This document shows positions 24,769 to 33,254 of a stretch of 64,000 nt of DNA, in pieces. Numbering within the stretch: position 1 is the first letter of the stretch; the number at the start of each line of letters is the position of its first letter. This DNA is from CAVRXQ01 sp963831155. GTDB lineage: Bacteria > Actinomycetota > Acidimicrobiia > Acidimicrobiales > Bog-793. The translations under genes were made by a program, and so were the position numbers. The DNA lies in contig CAWHOY010000005.1 in NCBI GenBank assembly GCA_963831155.1, positions 682,001-746,000 of the forward strand, given 5' to 3'. The notes under the pieces are model-generated. The model was given only the letters and a program-made list of their open reading frames with translations, ran no database searches and was not told where the DNA came from.

Positions 24769-26679
24769 ATGACTTTTTTGACTTCGCTTCCGAACGCAGT
24801 CGTGAACCTCAACCCGCCCGGTCGGTACTTGCACTGGTCGATCTTCACCGTGTCGCTGGCCAACCTCGTGCTCATTGCCGTGATGGTGGTGATCTTCGGA
24901 CTCGCGCTTTTGTTGCCATACCCGAATCGCCACAATGGCGACGAGGACGTCCGAGCGGCCGGGTCCGCCAAGGGAACGATGCCGCAGCCGTCGCTTGGGA
25001 CGTCCAACGCCACAACGACTGACACTGCGACGTCTGACGCAGCGACCGCCCACATGTGGACGGCTCGGATCCGATGGAGAGCGCTCGCAGCGCTCCCTCC
25101 AGACAAGCTCATGCCTGATCGGCAACCCGCGTACGTTGCCTCGTGGATTTATTCGTTCGGGGTTGCCTCGATCGTGACTCTCGGGATCGCCATTGCCTCT
25201 GGCTTCGCGATTGCCCTTGGAGGGGTCGACTGGTGGCACACAAACCCCGTCGGCCACTTCTTCAACAGCCTGCACCTGTGGAGCGTCGAGCTGTTCATGG
25301 CCTTCATCGTCATTCACCTCTGGGGCAAGTTCTGGATGGCCGCCTGGCGAGGCCGTCGCAAGTTGACCTGGATCACCGGTGTCGTCGCCTTTGCGGCGTC
25401 GATCATCGAGTGCTTCACCGGCTACCTGTCGCAACAGAACTTCGACTCCCAGTGGATCTCGACGAACGGCAAGGACGCGTTCAACGCCATCGGAATCGGG
25501 GCGTTCTTCGACATCATGAACTTCGGCCAGATGCTGCTCTGGCACGTCGTGCTCGTCCCGATCGTGCTCATGGCGATCGTCGGGGCTCACGTCCTGCTCG
25601 TGCGGATGCGAGGGGTCACTCACCCACTTCCTGTTCGCGCCGTTCGAGGGCGAGCGGCGCGGCGTGCGATGGCTGCGGCTGACGCCGCTGACTGGAGCGG
25701 GCCCACTCGGCGCTACGACATCGTGAAGGAAGGAGCTGCCGCGTTATTGATCGCCCTCGTGCTCGTCGTGGTCCTGGCGGTCGTGCTGTCTTCGCCAGAC
25801 GTGCCACCGGTCACGGTCGCCAGCTGGGCCAAGGTGGCGCCGGCTGACTTCATGGCGACAGCGGCGAGCGAGCTTGCCGGCACGAGCGAGACCGCCACCT
25901 ACGGCCCGCCCTACAACAACGCGACTGGGTCCGTCCAAACCCTCGGGCCGCACTGGCAGGAGCTGGCGGGAATCCTCCAGCCGATCAACGCCGCCGAAAC
26001 CTTCGTGCTCTCCCCGCTCTCCAAACTTGCCCCGACGGACCCGCCCGTCGCCCGATCGCTGCGAACCTACGACGCCGCTCCGGCGAAACAGCGCTCACAT
26101 TGGGACCAGGTTTACCTGACGGCGGTGATGCACGTCCGCTTCGTTTCCGGCTCGCCCGTCGTGCCGACGGCGAACGACGGACCGGTGCCGATGTTGGTCT
26201 CGAGCGAGCTAACGATGGCTCGTTCCGGCGCCCTGGATGCGGATCTGCTCGCCCAACACCCGTTCTACGGCACCGACTTCACGAAGCCGCTCTTGTTCTT
26301 AGAAGACGGCAGCTACTTCTCGACGCTCGCCCAGGCCGACCACCTCACCGGCAGCCAGTGGGGCGTCATGAACGAGACCGGCAGCTACCCGGGCCAACCG
26401 TGGCTGTGGCTCTACACCCTCTGGTACCAGCTCCCCGGCTTCCGCAGCTCGGCGAACGTCGACCTCATCGCCATCTACCTCACCGGCTTGGCGACGATCT
26501 TGCTCCTCGCCGTGCCCTTCCTGCCGGGGCTGCGCGACATCCCTCGCTGGATTCCGCTCCATCGACTTGTCTGGCGAACGTGGAACCAAAGGGAAGCCGG
26601 CGGCGGGCCGGGCTCGGCTGCCGAATTGCTTGGCGCGCCGACACCGTCGGGCGCACAGTCGAACGCGCCGCCCACTTAA
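24769..26679 (+). CDS. b6-type cytochrome b with large C-terminal extension
   Basis: A 636-residue membrane protein. One span lies at about 23-50, then a Thr/Ala-rich linker, then a cytochrome b N-terminal domain (about 120-285). The haem ligands are His 169/183 and His 259/274; the second pair is one residue wider, the spacing of cytochrome b6 and not of bc1. A QQNF segment lies between. Residues about 340-600 are a soluble-looking domain between two further spans, not recognised. No Rieske or cytochrome c/f gene is adjacent, so its partners are unclear. The start was placed at ATG 24769, ahead of the first span; a ribosome site is weak. It is the only intact cargo gene of the second island element. 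Confidence 0.8.
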   Translation: MTFLTSLPNAVVNLNPPGRYLHWSIFTVSLANLVLIAVMVVIFGLALLLPYPNRHNGDEDVRAAGSAKGTMPQPSLGTSNATTTDTATSDAATAHMWTARIRWRALAALPPDKLMPDRQPAYVASWIYSFGVASIVTLGIAIASGFAIALGGVDWWHTNPVGHFFNSLHLWSVELFMAFIVIHLWGKFWMAAWRGRRKLTWITGVVAFAASIIECFTGYLSQQNFDSQWISTNGKDAFNAIGIGAFFDIMNFGQMLLWHVVLVPIVLMAIVGAHVLLVRMRGVTHPLPVRAVRGRAARRAMAAADAADWSGPTRRYDIVKEGAAALLIALVLVVVLAVVLSSPDVPPVTVASWAKVAPADFMATAASELAGTSETATYGPPYNNATGSVQTLGPHWQELAGILQPINAAETFVLSPLSKLAPTDPPVARSLRTYDAAPAKQRSHWDQVYLTAVMHVRFVSGSPVVPTANDGPVPMLVSSELTMARSGALDADLLAQHPFYGTDFTKPLLFLEDGSYFSTLAQADHLTGSQWGVMNETGSYPGQPWLWLYTLWYQLPGFRSSANVDLIAIYLTGLATILLLAVPFLPGLRDIPRWIPLHRLVWRTWNQREAGGGPGSAAELLGAPTPSGAQSNAPPT

Positions 26680-27520
26680 GCCGTAGCGGTCTCGGGCGAC
26701 GCTGCGTTTGCGGTGAGCGCGGAATCGGCGATCGGCGTAGACAGGGTGCCCCATAACTGCAGCCGAACGAGCCGAAGTCGCGTAGCGAAGTGCCGTTGGT
26801 GGACACTCGATAAGTGGCGAGTGCGTCCCCCGTATCACAGCACCCGCGAACTGCGTGGTTCGGTTCGGAACGACTGGAGACGGTCACCGCTGCGGGGGCT
26901 GGGGGCGCAGCTCCCAGTGGCGCGGCTTTCGTGTATCGCTTTCCCCGCACCCGCCCATCACCGTGTACCGCGTTCGTTAAGCCGACCCCTCCGTCCTTGG
27001 GTGTTTGGCCGTGTGAAAGCGATGACCTGGTCTTTCGATGCCCAGGGTGTGGAGCCGAAATCCGGCTTGAGCTGGGCGAAGAGTGACCGCTGTTGACCGA
27101 GAGTTGACCAGCAAATTCCGATAGATCGCGCAACGATCGCGCACGGATTGCGGTGCGTCGTATTCGACAGCCTTGGGGGTTCCGTTCGGTGGGCCGTCGT
27201 CCACAATCTCCGACTGGCGGCTTGAACCCTGGAGCCGCTAGGTGTCGGAGCAGCGACGCGCTCGTTCTGCTACCGAGCGGGGCGGGCGGATCGGCATGCA
27301 ACGCTCTATGGGCGGAAGGGCCGACCCTTGGCGTAGATATTCACTCGGAACCAGGTGGACACGCCCGCAGTGAAAGTGGACTGCGCGGCGAGATTTTCAA
27401 AGGTCGGGATCTACGCCGTCGCCCGACTCCACAAGACGAAAACTGGGAAACATCTCGTTACACGGGCAGCCACCTCATACGAGCATTCCTGGTTCGAGAT
27501 GCTCGTGCCGTAGCCGTTAG
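26680..27520. other. Non-coding island stretch
   Basis: About 840 bp between cytochrome b and the integrase remnant. Apart from arm repeat R3 (27009-27231) it holds no supported gene. Frames here lack family resemblance and ribosome sites. It is likely scar DNA from a third, mostly lost element. Confidence 0.5.
27009..27231. repeat. Left-arm repeat R3 of island
   Basis: Third copy of the arm repeat, aligned with R2 over its whole length, including the pair ATCGCGCA(A)CG/ATCGCGCACGG. It is preceded by CCGTGTGAAAGC but not by the rest of the tRNA fragment, so its attachment core is damaged. Confidence 0.7.
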
Positions 27521-28165
27521 CGACTGAGCACACTCGCTTGCTGCATCGACCAAAAGTATCGAGCGGTCGTGCTCCTAGGCGCGTACGGGGGCCTCCGAGC
27601 CGGAGAGCTGTTCGCTCTCCGAGTACCGCGTGTGAACTTCGACGCGCTCTCAGTTGATGTTGTCGAGACGCTGACAGAGGTGTCTGGGCAGCTCCATTTC
27701 GGGCCGCCGAAGACAAAGGCGAGTCACCGCCGTGTGCCGTTGCCGTTGGTCGTCATCGATGCGCTGCGACAGCACGTGAGCCGCTACTGCCCCGAGGATC
27801 TTCTGCGCGCCCGAGGGCGGTCCCGTTCGCCTCGCGTCTTGGCGTCGACGGTTCTTTCTGCCGGCAGCCAGGGCGCGGGAATTGCTCCCTTGCGAGTCCA
27901 CGATCTCTGGCACACGGCAGTGGCGCTGTGGATCGCAGCCGGGGCTACCCCGAACGAGGTCGCGTCTCGGGCCGGGCATTCGTCGGTTTCGGTCGTTCTC
28001 GACCGGTACGGGCACCTTCTGCCGGGTTCTGCGGAGCGAGTGAACGCGGCACTCGATGCGCTGGCAGGTCGGGCGTGCGAGCACGAGGGCCGCGAAGATC
28101 GCGCACGCCGTGCGACGGCGTCCGATGGTCACACCCGGAAATGCGCTCCGAGCAGGACCGAGTGA
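27521..28165 (+). pseudogene. Tyrosine integrase, N-terminally truncated and mutated
   Basis: An in-frame TAG at 27518 cuts off the N-terminus; the frame then reads KYRAVVLLGAYGG with LRAGELFALR (first catalytic Arg present), a KTKASHRRVPLP strand, HDLWHTAV, and GHSSVSVVLDRYGHLLPG with the Tyr nucleophile. The second box should be HxLRHT; the Arg is Trp here. Loss of the N-terminal arm-binding and core-binding domains and of a catalytic Arg mean it is inactive. It ends two bases before the attachment core, the standard place for an island integrase. Confidence 0.85.
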
Positions 28166-28211
28166 GTGGGCGCTGGCGGACTCGAACCGCCGACCTCAGC
28201 CGTGTGAAGGC
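28110..28211. repeat. 102-bp direct repeat, copy 2 (right end of element B)
   Basis: Second copy of the repeat at 24284-24385, running from the end of the integrase frame into the tRNA gene. Confidence 0.85.
28166..28208 (-). repeat. Attachment-site copy 3 inside intact tRNA-Val
   Basis: The attachment core in its native place, the 3' part of the intact tRNA gene. The same 43 bp recur at 24340 and 18596. Confidence 0.9.
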
Positions 28212-28240
28212 TGCGCTCTAACCACCTGAGCCAAGCGCCC
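28168..28240 (-). tRNA. tRNA-Val (anticodon CAC)
   Basis: 73 bp that fold as a complete tRNA on the minus strand: a 7-bp acceptor stem (GGGCGCT/AGCGCCC), a D arm closed by GCTC/GAGC, an anticodon stem CAGCC/GGCTG with loop TTCACAC giving anticodon CAC, and a T arm GGCGG-TTCGAGT-CCGCC. No 3' CCA is encoded. It reads valine codon GTG and serves as the insertion site of the island. Confidence 0.97.
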
Positions 28241-28449
28241 GAACGTTCCAACTCGGACCACCGATGGATCCTCCGGATGCCGAGCGTAGGTGTTGGCGCC
28301 GTCGCTCGTCCCAAAACGCCCAGACCCCAATGAAAGCCACAAACCATTCGCGATCCGGGTTGGGGCGCGGCCGTGAGATGCTGGTACGGACGTCAAAGGG
28401 AGCCTAAGAGCCTGCGCGCGGATCCAGAGCATCGGGGAGGCGATTCCTG

Positions 28450-29703
28450 CTGATCGCACTTCGTGAGGCGAGGGACTTTGTCTTTCGCGCCTGTCCCTCA
28501 CTCGAACCTTCTGAACTGTCAATCGAAAATGCGCTCGGGTGCGTGCTCGCCGAGGACGCGTTGGCGGCCGATCCCGTCCCGCCATTCCCCAACTCCTCGA
28601 TGGACGGCTACGCCGTCCGGAGCACGGACACGATCTCAGTGCCCGTCAGGCTGCGCGTCTCGGGTACGACATACGCGGGGGATGAACGATCTCCCGACCT
28701 TCCATCAGGTGCCGCCCAGCGCGTGATGACCGGCGCACCGATCCCTCGCGGCGCCGACGCAGTCTGCATGGTCGAACTCACGCGGGAAATTGGACCGAGC
28801 GAGGTGGAGATCGGTGTCCGATTGTCGGCAGGCGAGAACATCCGCGAGACCGGATCAGACGTCCAAGCGGGACAAGTATGCGTTGCCACCGGTACCGAGA
28901 TTTCCGCAGCTCACATCGGCGTCCTCGTCAGCGCAGGGGTCGACGCAGTCCGCGTGATTCCTCGACCACGAGTTGGAGTCCTCTCAACAGGCGATGAGCT
29001 TCTCGCCGCGGGTGAGCGCCTCGCCCCGGGAAGAATCCGCGACTCGAACCGGCCGGCGCTGCTCGCGCGCTTGGGGAACGACGGAGTCCCTCGCGTCAAC
29101 CTTGGATCTGTTGTTGACGAGACAGCGACGATCGCTCGCGCGATCGAACTCGGCGCTCAACAATGTGACGCCCTCATCACCCTTGGCGGAGTCAGCGTTG
29201 GCGAACACGATTACCTTGCCGACGCGCTGAACAAACTCGGCGCGTCACCAATGGCGTCGATGCAGATCGCGATGCGGCCAGCCAAGCCCTTCGCGTTCGG
29301 CGTGCTTGCCGATCTGGCCGTGCCAGTCTTCGGGCTGCCCGGCAATCCGGTCTCCGCGTTCGTTTCTTACGAGCTGATCGTGCGACCGGCGCTGCGCACG
29401 ATGGCTGGCCATCGTGCAACCGACAGACCACTTGTGTCAGCGATCGTCCCGGAGGGCTTGTCGCGCACTCCCGATGGCAAGACGCATTTCGTGCGGGTTC
29501 AGATCCGTCGACGCGAAGACGGAACATTCGAGGCGCGACCAACCTCGCGCCAGGGATCACATCAGATGCTCGGCCTCGCCGAAGCGGATGGTCTTGCGGT
29601 CGTCCAAGACGGCGAGGGCGTCAACCCAGGTCGCTCTGTCGACGTCCTTGTCCTGCGCGTCGACGCCCTTTCACCCGGGATGGGCGTGAAATGGACGCCA
29701 TAA
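28450..29703 (+). CDS. moeA: Molybdopterin molybdenumtransferase MoeA (third copy)
   Basis: About 417 residues. It has NSSMDGYAVR near residue 54, STGDELL near 183, VSVGEHDYL near 255 and GLPGNPVSAF near 295. The conserved opening (IALREARDFVF) lies upstream of any in-frame ATG or GTG; the best start is a CTG at 28450, nine bases after GGGGAGG. The first GTG (28543) would remove about 30 conserved residues. It overlaps moaA by 13 bases, so the two are translationally coupled. This copy belongs to the general molybdopterin cluster, whereas the other two sit in the formate dehydrogenase operon. Confidence 0.9.
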   Translation: MIALREARDFVFRACPSLEPSELSIENALGCVLAEDALAADPVPPFPNSSMDGYAVRSTDTISVPVRLRVSGTTYAGDERSPDLPSGAAQRVMTGAPIPRGADAVCMVELTREIGPSEVEIGVRLSAGENIRETGSDVQAGQVCVATGTEISAAHIGVLVSAGVDAVRVIPRPRVGVLSTGDELLAAGERLAPGRIRDSNRPALLARLGNDGVPRVNLGSVVDETATIARAIELGAQQCDALITLGGVSVGEHDYLADALNKLGASPMASMQIAMRPAKPFAFGVLADLAVPVFGLPGNPVSAFVSYELIVRPALRTMAGHRATDRPLVSAIVPEGLSRTPDGKTHFVRVQIRRREDGTFEARPTSRQGSHQMLGLAEADGLAVVQDGEGVNPGRSVDVLVLRVDALSPGMGVKWTP

Positions 29704-30752
29704 CCGCGCCGGTCACGTTCCGGCGAGCCGAAGATCGCCCGCCAGTCGGCATGCCGGCGAGTGGGCCGCTGATCGACAGCTACGGACGGGTGCACACCGA
29801 TGTCCGATTTTCGATCACGGACCGGTGCAATCTCCGTTGTGTGTACTGCCTCCCCGACGAAAACGTCGTCTTTCGCCCGCGCGAAGAGATCCTGACATTC
29901 GAAGAGATCGCCCGAGTCGCCCGTGTGGTGCGATCAATGGGCGTCGTGACCGCGCGGGTCACGGGCGGCGAGCCACTCGTTCGCAAAGGTGTCGTCGAGC
30001 TCGTGAGGCAGCTCGCCGAGGTCGGTTTCAACGATCTCGCGATGACGACGAACGGGACCGGCCTCAAAGAGCTCGCGGGACCCCTCGCCGAGGCTGGCCT
30101 TAGCCGCGTGAATGTGAGCTGCGACTCGTTGCGCGATCGGCGTTACGCCAATATCCGCCGCCGCGGCAATCTTGGACGCGTCTTCGAAGCGATGGAGGCT
30201 GCGGAGTCGGCTGGACTGACGCCGCTCAAGATCAACGTCGTCCTGATCGCAGGGGTCAACGACGACGAGATCCTCGACTTCGCCCGCCATGCGCGGCAAA
30301 CGGGGCGGACGGTGCGATTCATCGAGTTCATGCCACTCGATGCGACCGGGCTATGGAGTCGTGACGCCGTGGTGCCGAGCGAAACCGTGCTCGCACGGAT
30401 CAATGACGCGTATCCGCTCGTTCCGCTCGATCCCGACCGCAGCGGCCACGAGCCTGCCGACAACTTCCACTTCGCGGATGGCGCGCCCGGAGGGGTGGGT
30501 GTCATCGCGTCGGTGACGCGCGCCTTTTGCGGCGCGTGTAATCGCCTGCGGCTCACCGCTGACGGAGCAATCCGCAACTGCCTTTTCTCCGATGACGAAG
30601 CCCCCGTTCGGGACGCCTTGCGGTCGGGAGCGAGCGATGACGAGATCGCCATGGTGGTTCGCTGCTGCGTGTGGGGAAAACGACCGGGGCACGGGATCAA
30701 CGATCCCGGATTCCTAAAATCCGTTCGGTCGATGTCGATGATCGGTGGGTAG
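29691..30752 (+). CDS. moaA: GTP 3',8-cyclase MoaA
   Basis: A 353-residue radical SAM enzyme for the first step of molybdopterin synthesis (GTP to 3',8-cH2GTP). The N-terminal cluster motif is CNLRCVYC near residue 47, followed by TGGEPL. The C-terminal cluster has CGACNRLRLTADG and a later Cys in RNCLF. The protein ends in Gly-Gly, a tail known to be needed for MoaA activity. The ATG lies within the end of moeA. MoaC, its partner, is at 32377. Confidence 0.95.
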   Translation: MDAITAPVTFRRAEDRPPVGMPASGPLIDSYGRVHTDVRFSITDRCNLRCVYCLPDENVVFRPREEILTFEEIARVARVVRSMGVVTARVTGGEPLVRKGVVELVRQLAEVGFNDLAMTTNGTGLKELAGPLAEAGLSRVNVSCDSLRDRRYANIRRRGNLGRVFEAMEAAESAGLTPLKINVVLIAGVNDDEILDFARHARQTGRTVRFIEFMPLDATGLWSRDAVVPSETVLARINDAYPLVPLDPDRSGHEPADNFHFADGAPGGVGVIASVTRAFCGACNRLRLTADGAIRNCLFSDDEAPVRDALRSGASDDEIAMVVRCCVWGKRPGHGINDPGFLKSVRSMSMIGG

Positions 30753-30959
30753 GCACCGTCCGATCAGTCCCGCACGTCGCTCCGAACGCTCGGCTCTGGC
30801 TAAAGGGCGCCCGTGCCGTCGCCGGTCGCACCCGAACTCCGCGACATCAGAAACGATCCGATGAGCCGCGTCGCTCCCGTCGTGCGCCGGACCCGCGGCT
30901 ATCAGCGTTCGTCCTAGCGGCACCGCCGCTGCGCCTCGCAGTTCAGTAGCGTCGAATTC

Positions 30960-31472
30960 GTGACGTACTCGGCGAAAACTCTCACGGTTTCGGACTCCGT
31001 CGCGGCAGGCACCGCGGTCGACCTCGCTGCACCGGCGCTCGCCAATCGACTCGCTCAGGCAAACTTCTCGATCGAGGACCAGAGGGTCGTCGAAGACGGC
31101 GTCAAATCAGTGGTAGCGGCGTTGACGGACCTCACCGCGAATTACCACGGCCTCGTCGTCACGACCGGTGGGACCGGTTTTGGGCCCCGCGACCTCACTC
31201 CGGAGGCGACCCTGGCGGTACTCGATCGGCTCGCCCCTGGGCTGGCCGAGTCGATGCGGCTCGCCAATCCGGCGGGCCGCCTATCCCGAGCGATCGCCGG
31301 CACGTGTGGTCATGCGCTTGTTCTGAACACCCCTGGCTCCCCGACCGGTGCCGTGGAATTCCTCGAAGCAGTGTTGGACGTCCTCCCCCACGCCCTCGAC
31401 GTCATCGCCGGCGCGTCACGCGACGCCCACGACCACGCCGCGAGACGCGAGTCGGGCGAGCCCGCGCCGTGA
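30960..31472 (+). CDS. Molybdopterin adenylyltransferase (MogA/MoaB family)
   Basis: A 170-residue MogA/MoaB-type protein. It has LTVSDSVAAGTAVD near the start, VVTTGGTGFGPRDLTPEA at about 65-83 and NTPGSPTGA near 125. It adenylylates molybdopterin before metal insertion by MoeA. GTG start at 30960. The 207-bp gap after moaA holds no gene. It converges on moaD with one base between the stops. Confidence 0.9.
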   Translation: MTYSAKTLTVSDSVAAGTAVDLAAPALANRLAQANFSIEDQRVVEDGVKSVVAALTDLTANYHGLVVTTGGTGFGPRDLTPEATLAVLDRLAPGLAESMRLANPAGRLSRAIAGTCGHALVLNTPGSPTGAVEFLEAVLDVLPHALDVIAGASRDAHDHAARRESGEPAP

Positions 31473-31473
31473 A

Positions 31474-31710
31474 TCAGCCGCCTGACACCGGCGGCAAAAG
31501 GGCAATTTCGTCGTTCGGTCCGACCGGATCAGCCGGGCTCGACTGAACACCGTTCACCCAGACCCGGCACGTCTCGACAACCGTCCCGAACTCGTCGCCG
31601 TAGCTCGATCTGGCGGCCGCGAGGACCTCGGAAACGGTCTCACCCCCCATTTCGTCTTTTTCGGTTCCGGCCGCTTCGGCGGCGCGGCCGAACAGGCGCA
31701 GCCGTGCCAC
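31474..31710 (-). CDS. moaD: Molybdopterin synthase sulfur carrier MoaD
   Basis: 78 residues with the ubiquitin-like fold pattern (RLRLFGRAAEAAG, VWVNG, DEIALLPPVSGG). The C-terminal Gly-Gly receives the thiocarboxylate used by MoaE. It starts with GTG immediately after the TGA of moaE, so the two synthase subunits are co-translated. One of three Gly-Gly-tailed MoaD-like domains in the window. Confidence 0.92.
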   Translation of the reverse strand: MARLRLFGRAAEAAGTEKDEMGGETVSEVLAAARSSYGDEFGTVVETCRVWVNGVQSSPADPVGPNDEIALLPPVSGG

Positions 31711-32205
31711 TCAGACACCCTCGACGTCGACGACATCATGCTCACCAAGGGCCCAGTCCGAGCCGCCATACCAGTGCTCGCACTTCCAGATCGGAGCGGA
31801 GGTCTTAACCGTGTCGATGATGTATCGCGTCGCGTCGAACGCCTCCCTGCGGTGCGGCGCAGAAACAGCGATGAACACCGAGGCTTCGCCGACTTCCAGA
31901 CGACCGAGGCGGTGAATGAGCGCGAGCCGACCGATCTCGGGCCAGCGGTCGCGAGACGCCGCAGCGATCGCCGTGAGCCGGGCGCCGAGATGTTCCCGGT
32001 AAGCGCTGTATTCAACGGCGATGATCGGCGGACGCCCCTCGGATTGGTCGCGCACCGTCCCCGAAAACGTCGCGATCGCGCCACACTCGCGTCGACCGAT
32101 CCAGGCGAGCACTTCCGCCACGGGAATCACGTCGTCGACGAATTCGACCCAGTCGCGCTCATCGCGCCGTCCAGACATCACCGCGTCGAGCGTACCGAGC
32201 GGCAT
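31711..32205 (-). CDS. moaE: Molybdopterin synthase catalytic subunit MoaE
   Basis: 164 residues. It shows GAIATFSGTVRDQSEG near residue 43, VEYSAYREH near 65, HRLGRLEVGEASVFIAVSAPHR near 97 and the C-terminal APIWKCEHW, with the active-site Lys. It transfers sulfur from MoaD thiocarboxylate to cPMP to form molybdopterin. The start at ATG 32205 is uncertain; an in-frame ATG at 32178 is possible, neither with a clear ribosome site. Divergent from moaC across 171 bp. Confidence 0.92.
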   Translation of the reverse strand: MPLGTLDAVMSGRRDERDWVEFVDDVIPVAEVLAWIGRRECGAIATFSGTVRDQSEGRPPIIAVEYSAYREHLGARLTAIAAASRDRWPEIGRLALIHRLGRLEVGEASVFIAVSAPHRREAFDATRYIIDTVKTSAPIWKCEHWYGGSDWALGEHDVVDVEGV

Positions 32206-32376
32206 TCGGCCAACTCGACGCGATGAGCCCAGACCGACGATGCACCCTGTCGGAGTCGATATAACGGCTCGACCTTGTGGTGCGGGTCCACCCCTCCAAC
32301 GCGGCTCGCCGTGGTTTCGGCGCTCAACGGGCCCTCACGACCGCATGGTGCGAGTGTCCGTGATTACGGTGGACAC

Positions 32377-32931
32377 GTGACGATCGGCGACGAACAGAGT
32401 TCGAACAACCTGACAGACTCTCCAGGTCTGTCGCACATCGACAGCGCCGGTCGCGCGCGTATGGTCAACGTCTCGGACAAACCGTGGACAAGACGCCGCG
32501 CGATCGCGCGTGGTTTCGTTGCCGGCGACATGACCTCTCTGCTGCAATCCGTCGCAGAATCGTCCACGGGCTCCGCTCGGCCAGGGTCCAACGATGTTGC
32601 CGCTGTCCTCGCCGCGGCACGAGCCGCCGGCCTCGATTCCGCCCGCAAGACCGCTCAACTCATCCCCCTATGTCATCCCTTGCCCGTTTCCGATCTTGAC
32701 GTCCGCTTCGATGTCGGACCGAGCGGAATCACGATCGAAACAACTGCTGAGGTTGTCGCACCAACAGGAGTCGAGATGGAGGCGCTCACCGCGTGTCTTT
32801 TCGCGGCGCTGTCGCTCGTCGCGCTACTTGGCCCGACGCGGTCTGTCTCGATCGGCAACGTCCTGTTATGGGAGAAGAGCGGCGGCCAATCAGGCAACTG
32901 GTTACACGGGCAAGCGATCGCGGCCCAGTAG
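32377..32931 (+). CDS. moaC: Cyclic pyranopterin monophosphate synthase MoaC
   Basis: 184 residues. Family motifs are LSHIDSAGRARMVNVSDK, GFVAGDM, the ARKTAQLIPLCHPL segment near residue 98 with the catalytic Lys and His, and GVEMEALTA near 140. It converts the MoaA product to cPMP. GTG start at 32377; the frame opens earlier but without homology. Ends 26 bases before the convergent MoaD/ThiS gene. Confidence 0.93.
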   Translation: MTIGDEQSSNNLTDSPGLSHIDSAGRARMVNVSDKPWTRRRAIARGFVAGDMTSLLQSVAESSTGSARPGSNDVAAVLAAARAAGLDSARKTAQLIPLCHPLPVSDLDVRFDVGPSGITIETTAEVVAPTGVEMEALTACLFAALSLVALLGPTRSVSIGNVLLWEKSGGQSGNWLHGQAIAAQ

Positions 32932-32957
32932 ACGCAGGCGTCCGGACGCGGCGGTCG

Positions 32958-33254
32958 TTACCCTCCCGAGATCGCGCCCAAAACGATGAAGGGCGACTCG
33001 CCTTCCACGACGGCGCGGGGAAGGACGCCCTCTTCCGGTTCGAACGAGAAGTCTTCCCCTGCCGCGTAGTAGCGGACGTACGGACGACGCTTGTGCGTCT
33101 GCGAATCGCGGATAGTTCCGCGCAGGACGGGATACTCGGTCTCGATCGCGACCAGCACGGCGCCGATCGTCACTGGGTCATCGACGGTCAACACGACGTC
33201 ACCGGAGATCGCGGCAAGTCGGCGCAGATGCGCCGGCAGCTCGACGCGGATCAC
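32958..33254 (-). CDS. MoaD/ThiS-family ubiquitin-like protein
   Basis: A 98-residue protein with the MoaD/ThiS fold pattern: IRVELPAHLRRL, DDPVTIGAVLVAIE, then RYYAAGEDFS and a C-terminal LGAISGG. The Gly-Gly tail suggests a sulfur carrier or protein modifier. GTG start overlaps the TGA of the upstream BNR-repeat gene (GTGA), so the two are translationally coupled. Its role is not obvious, since a dedicated moaD exists 1.2 kb away. Confidence 0.85.
   Translation of the reverse strand: MIRVELPAHLRRLAAISGDVVLTVDDPVTIGAVLVAIETEYPVLRGTIRDSQTHKRRPYVRYYAAGEDFSFEPEEGVLPRAVVEGESPFIVLGAISGG

Noticed and set aside
28241..28449. Possible Moco riboswitch before moeA
   Set aside because: No recognisable conserved core by eye; a covariance search would decide.
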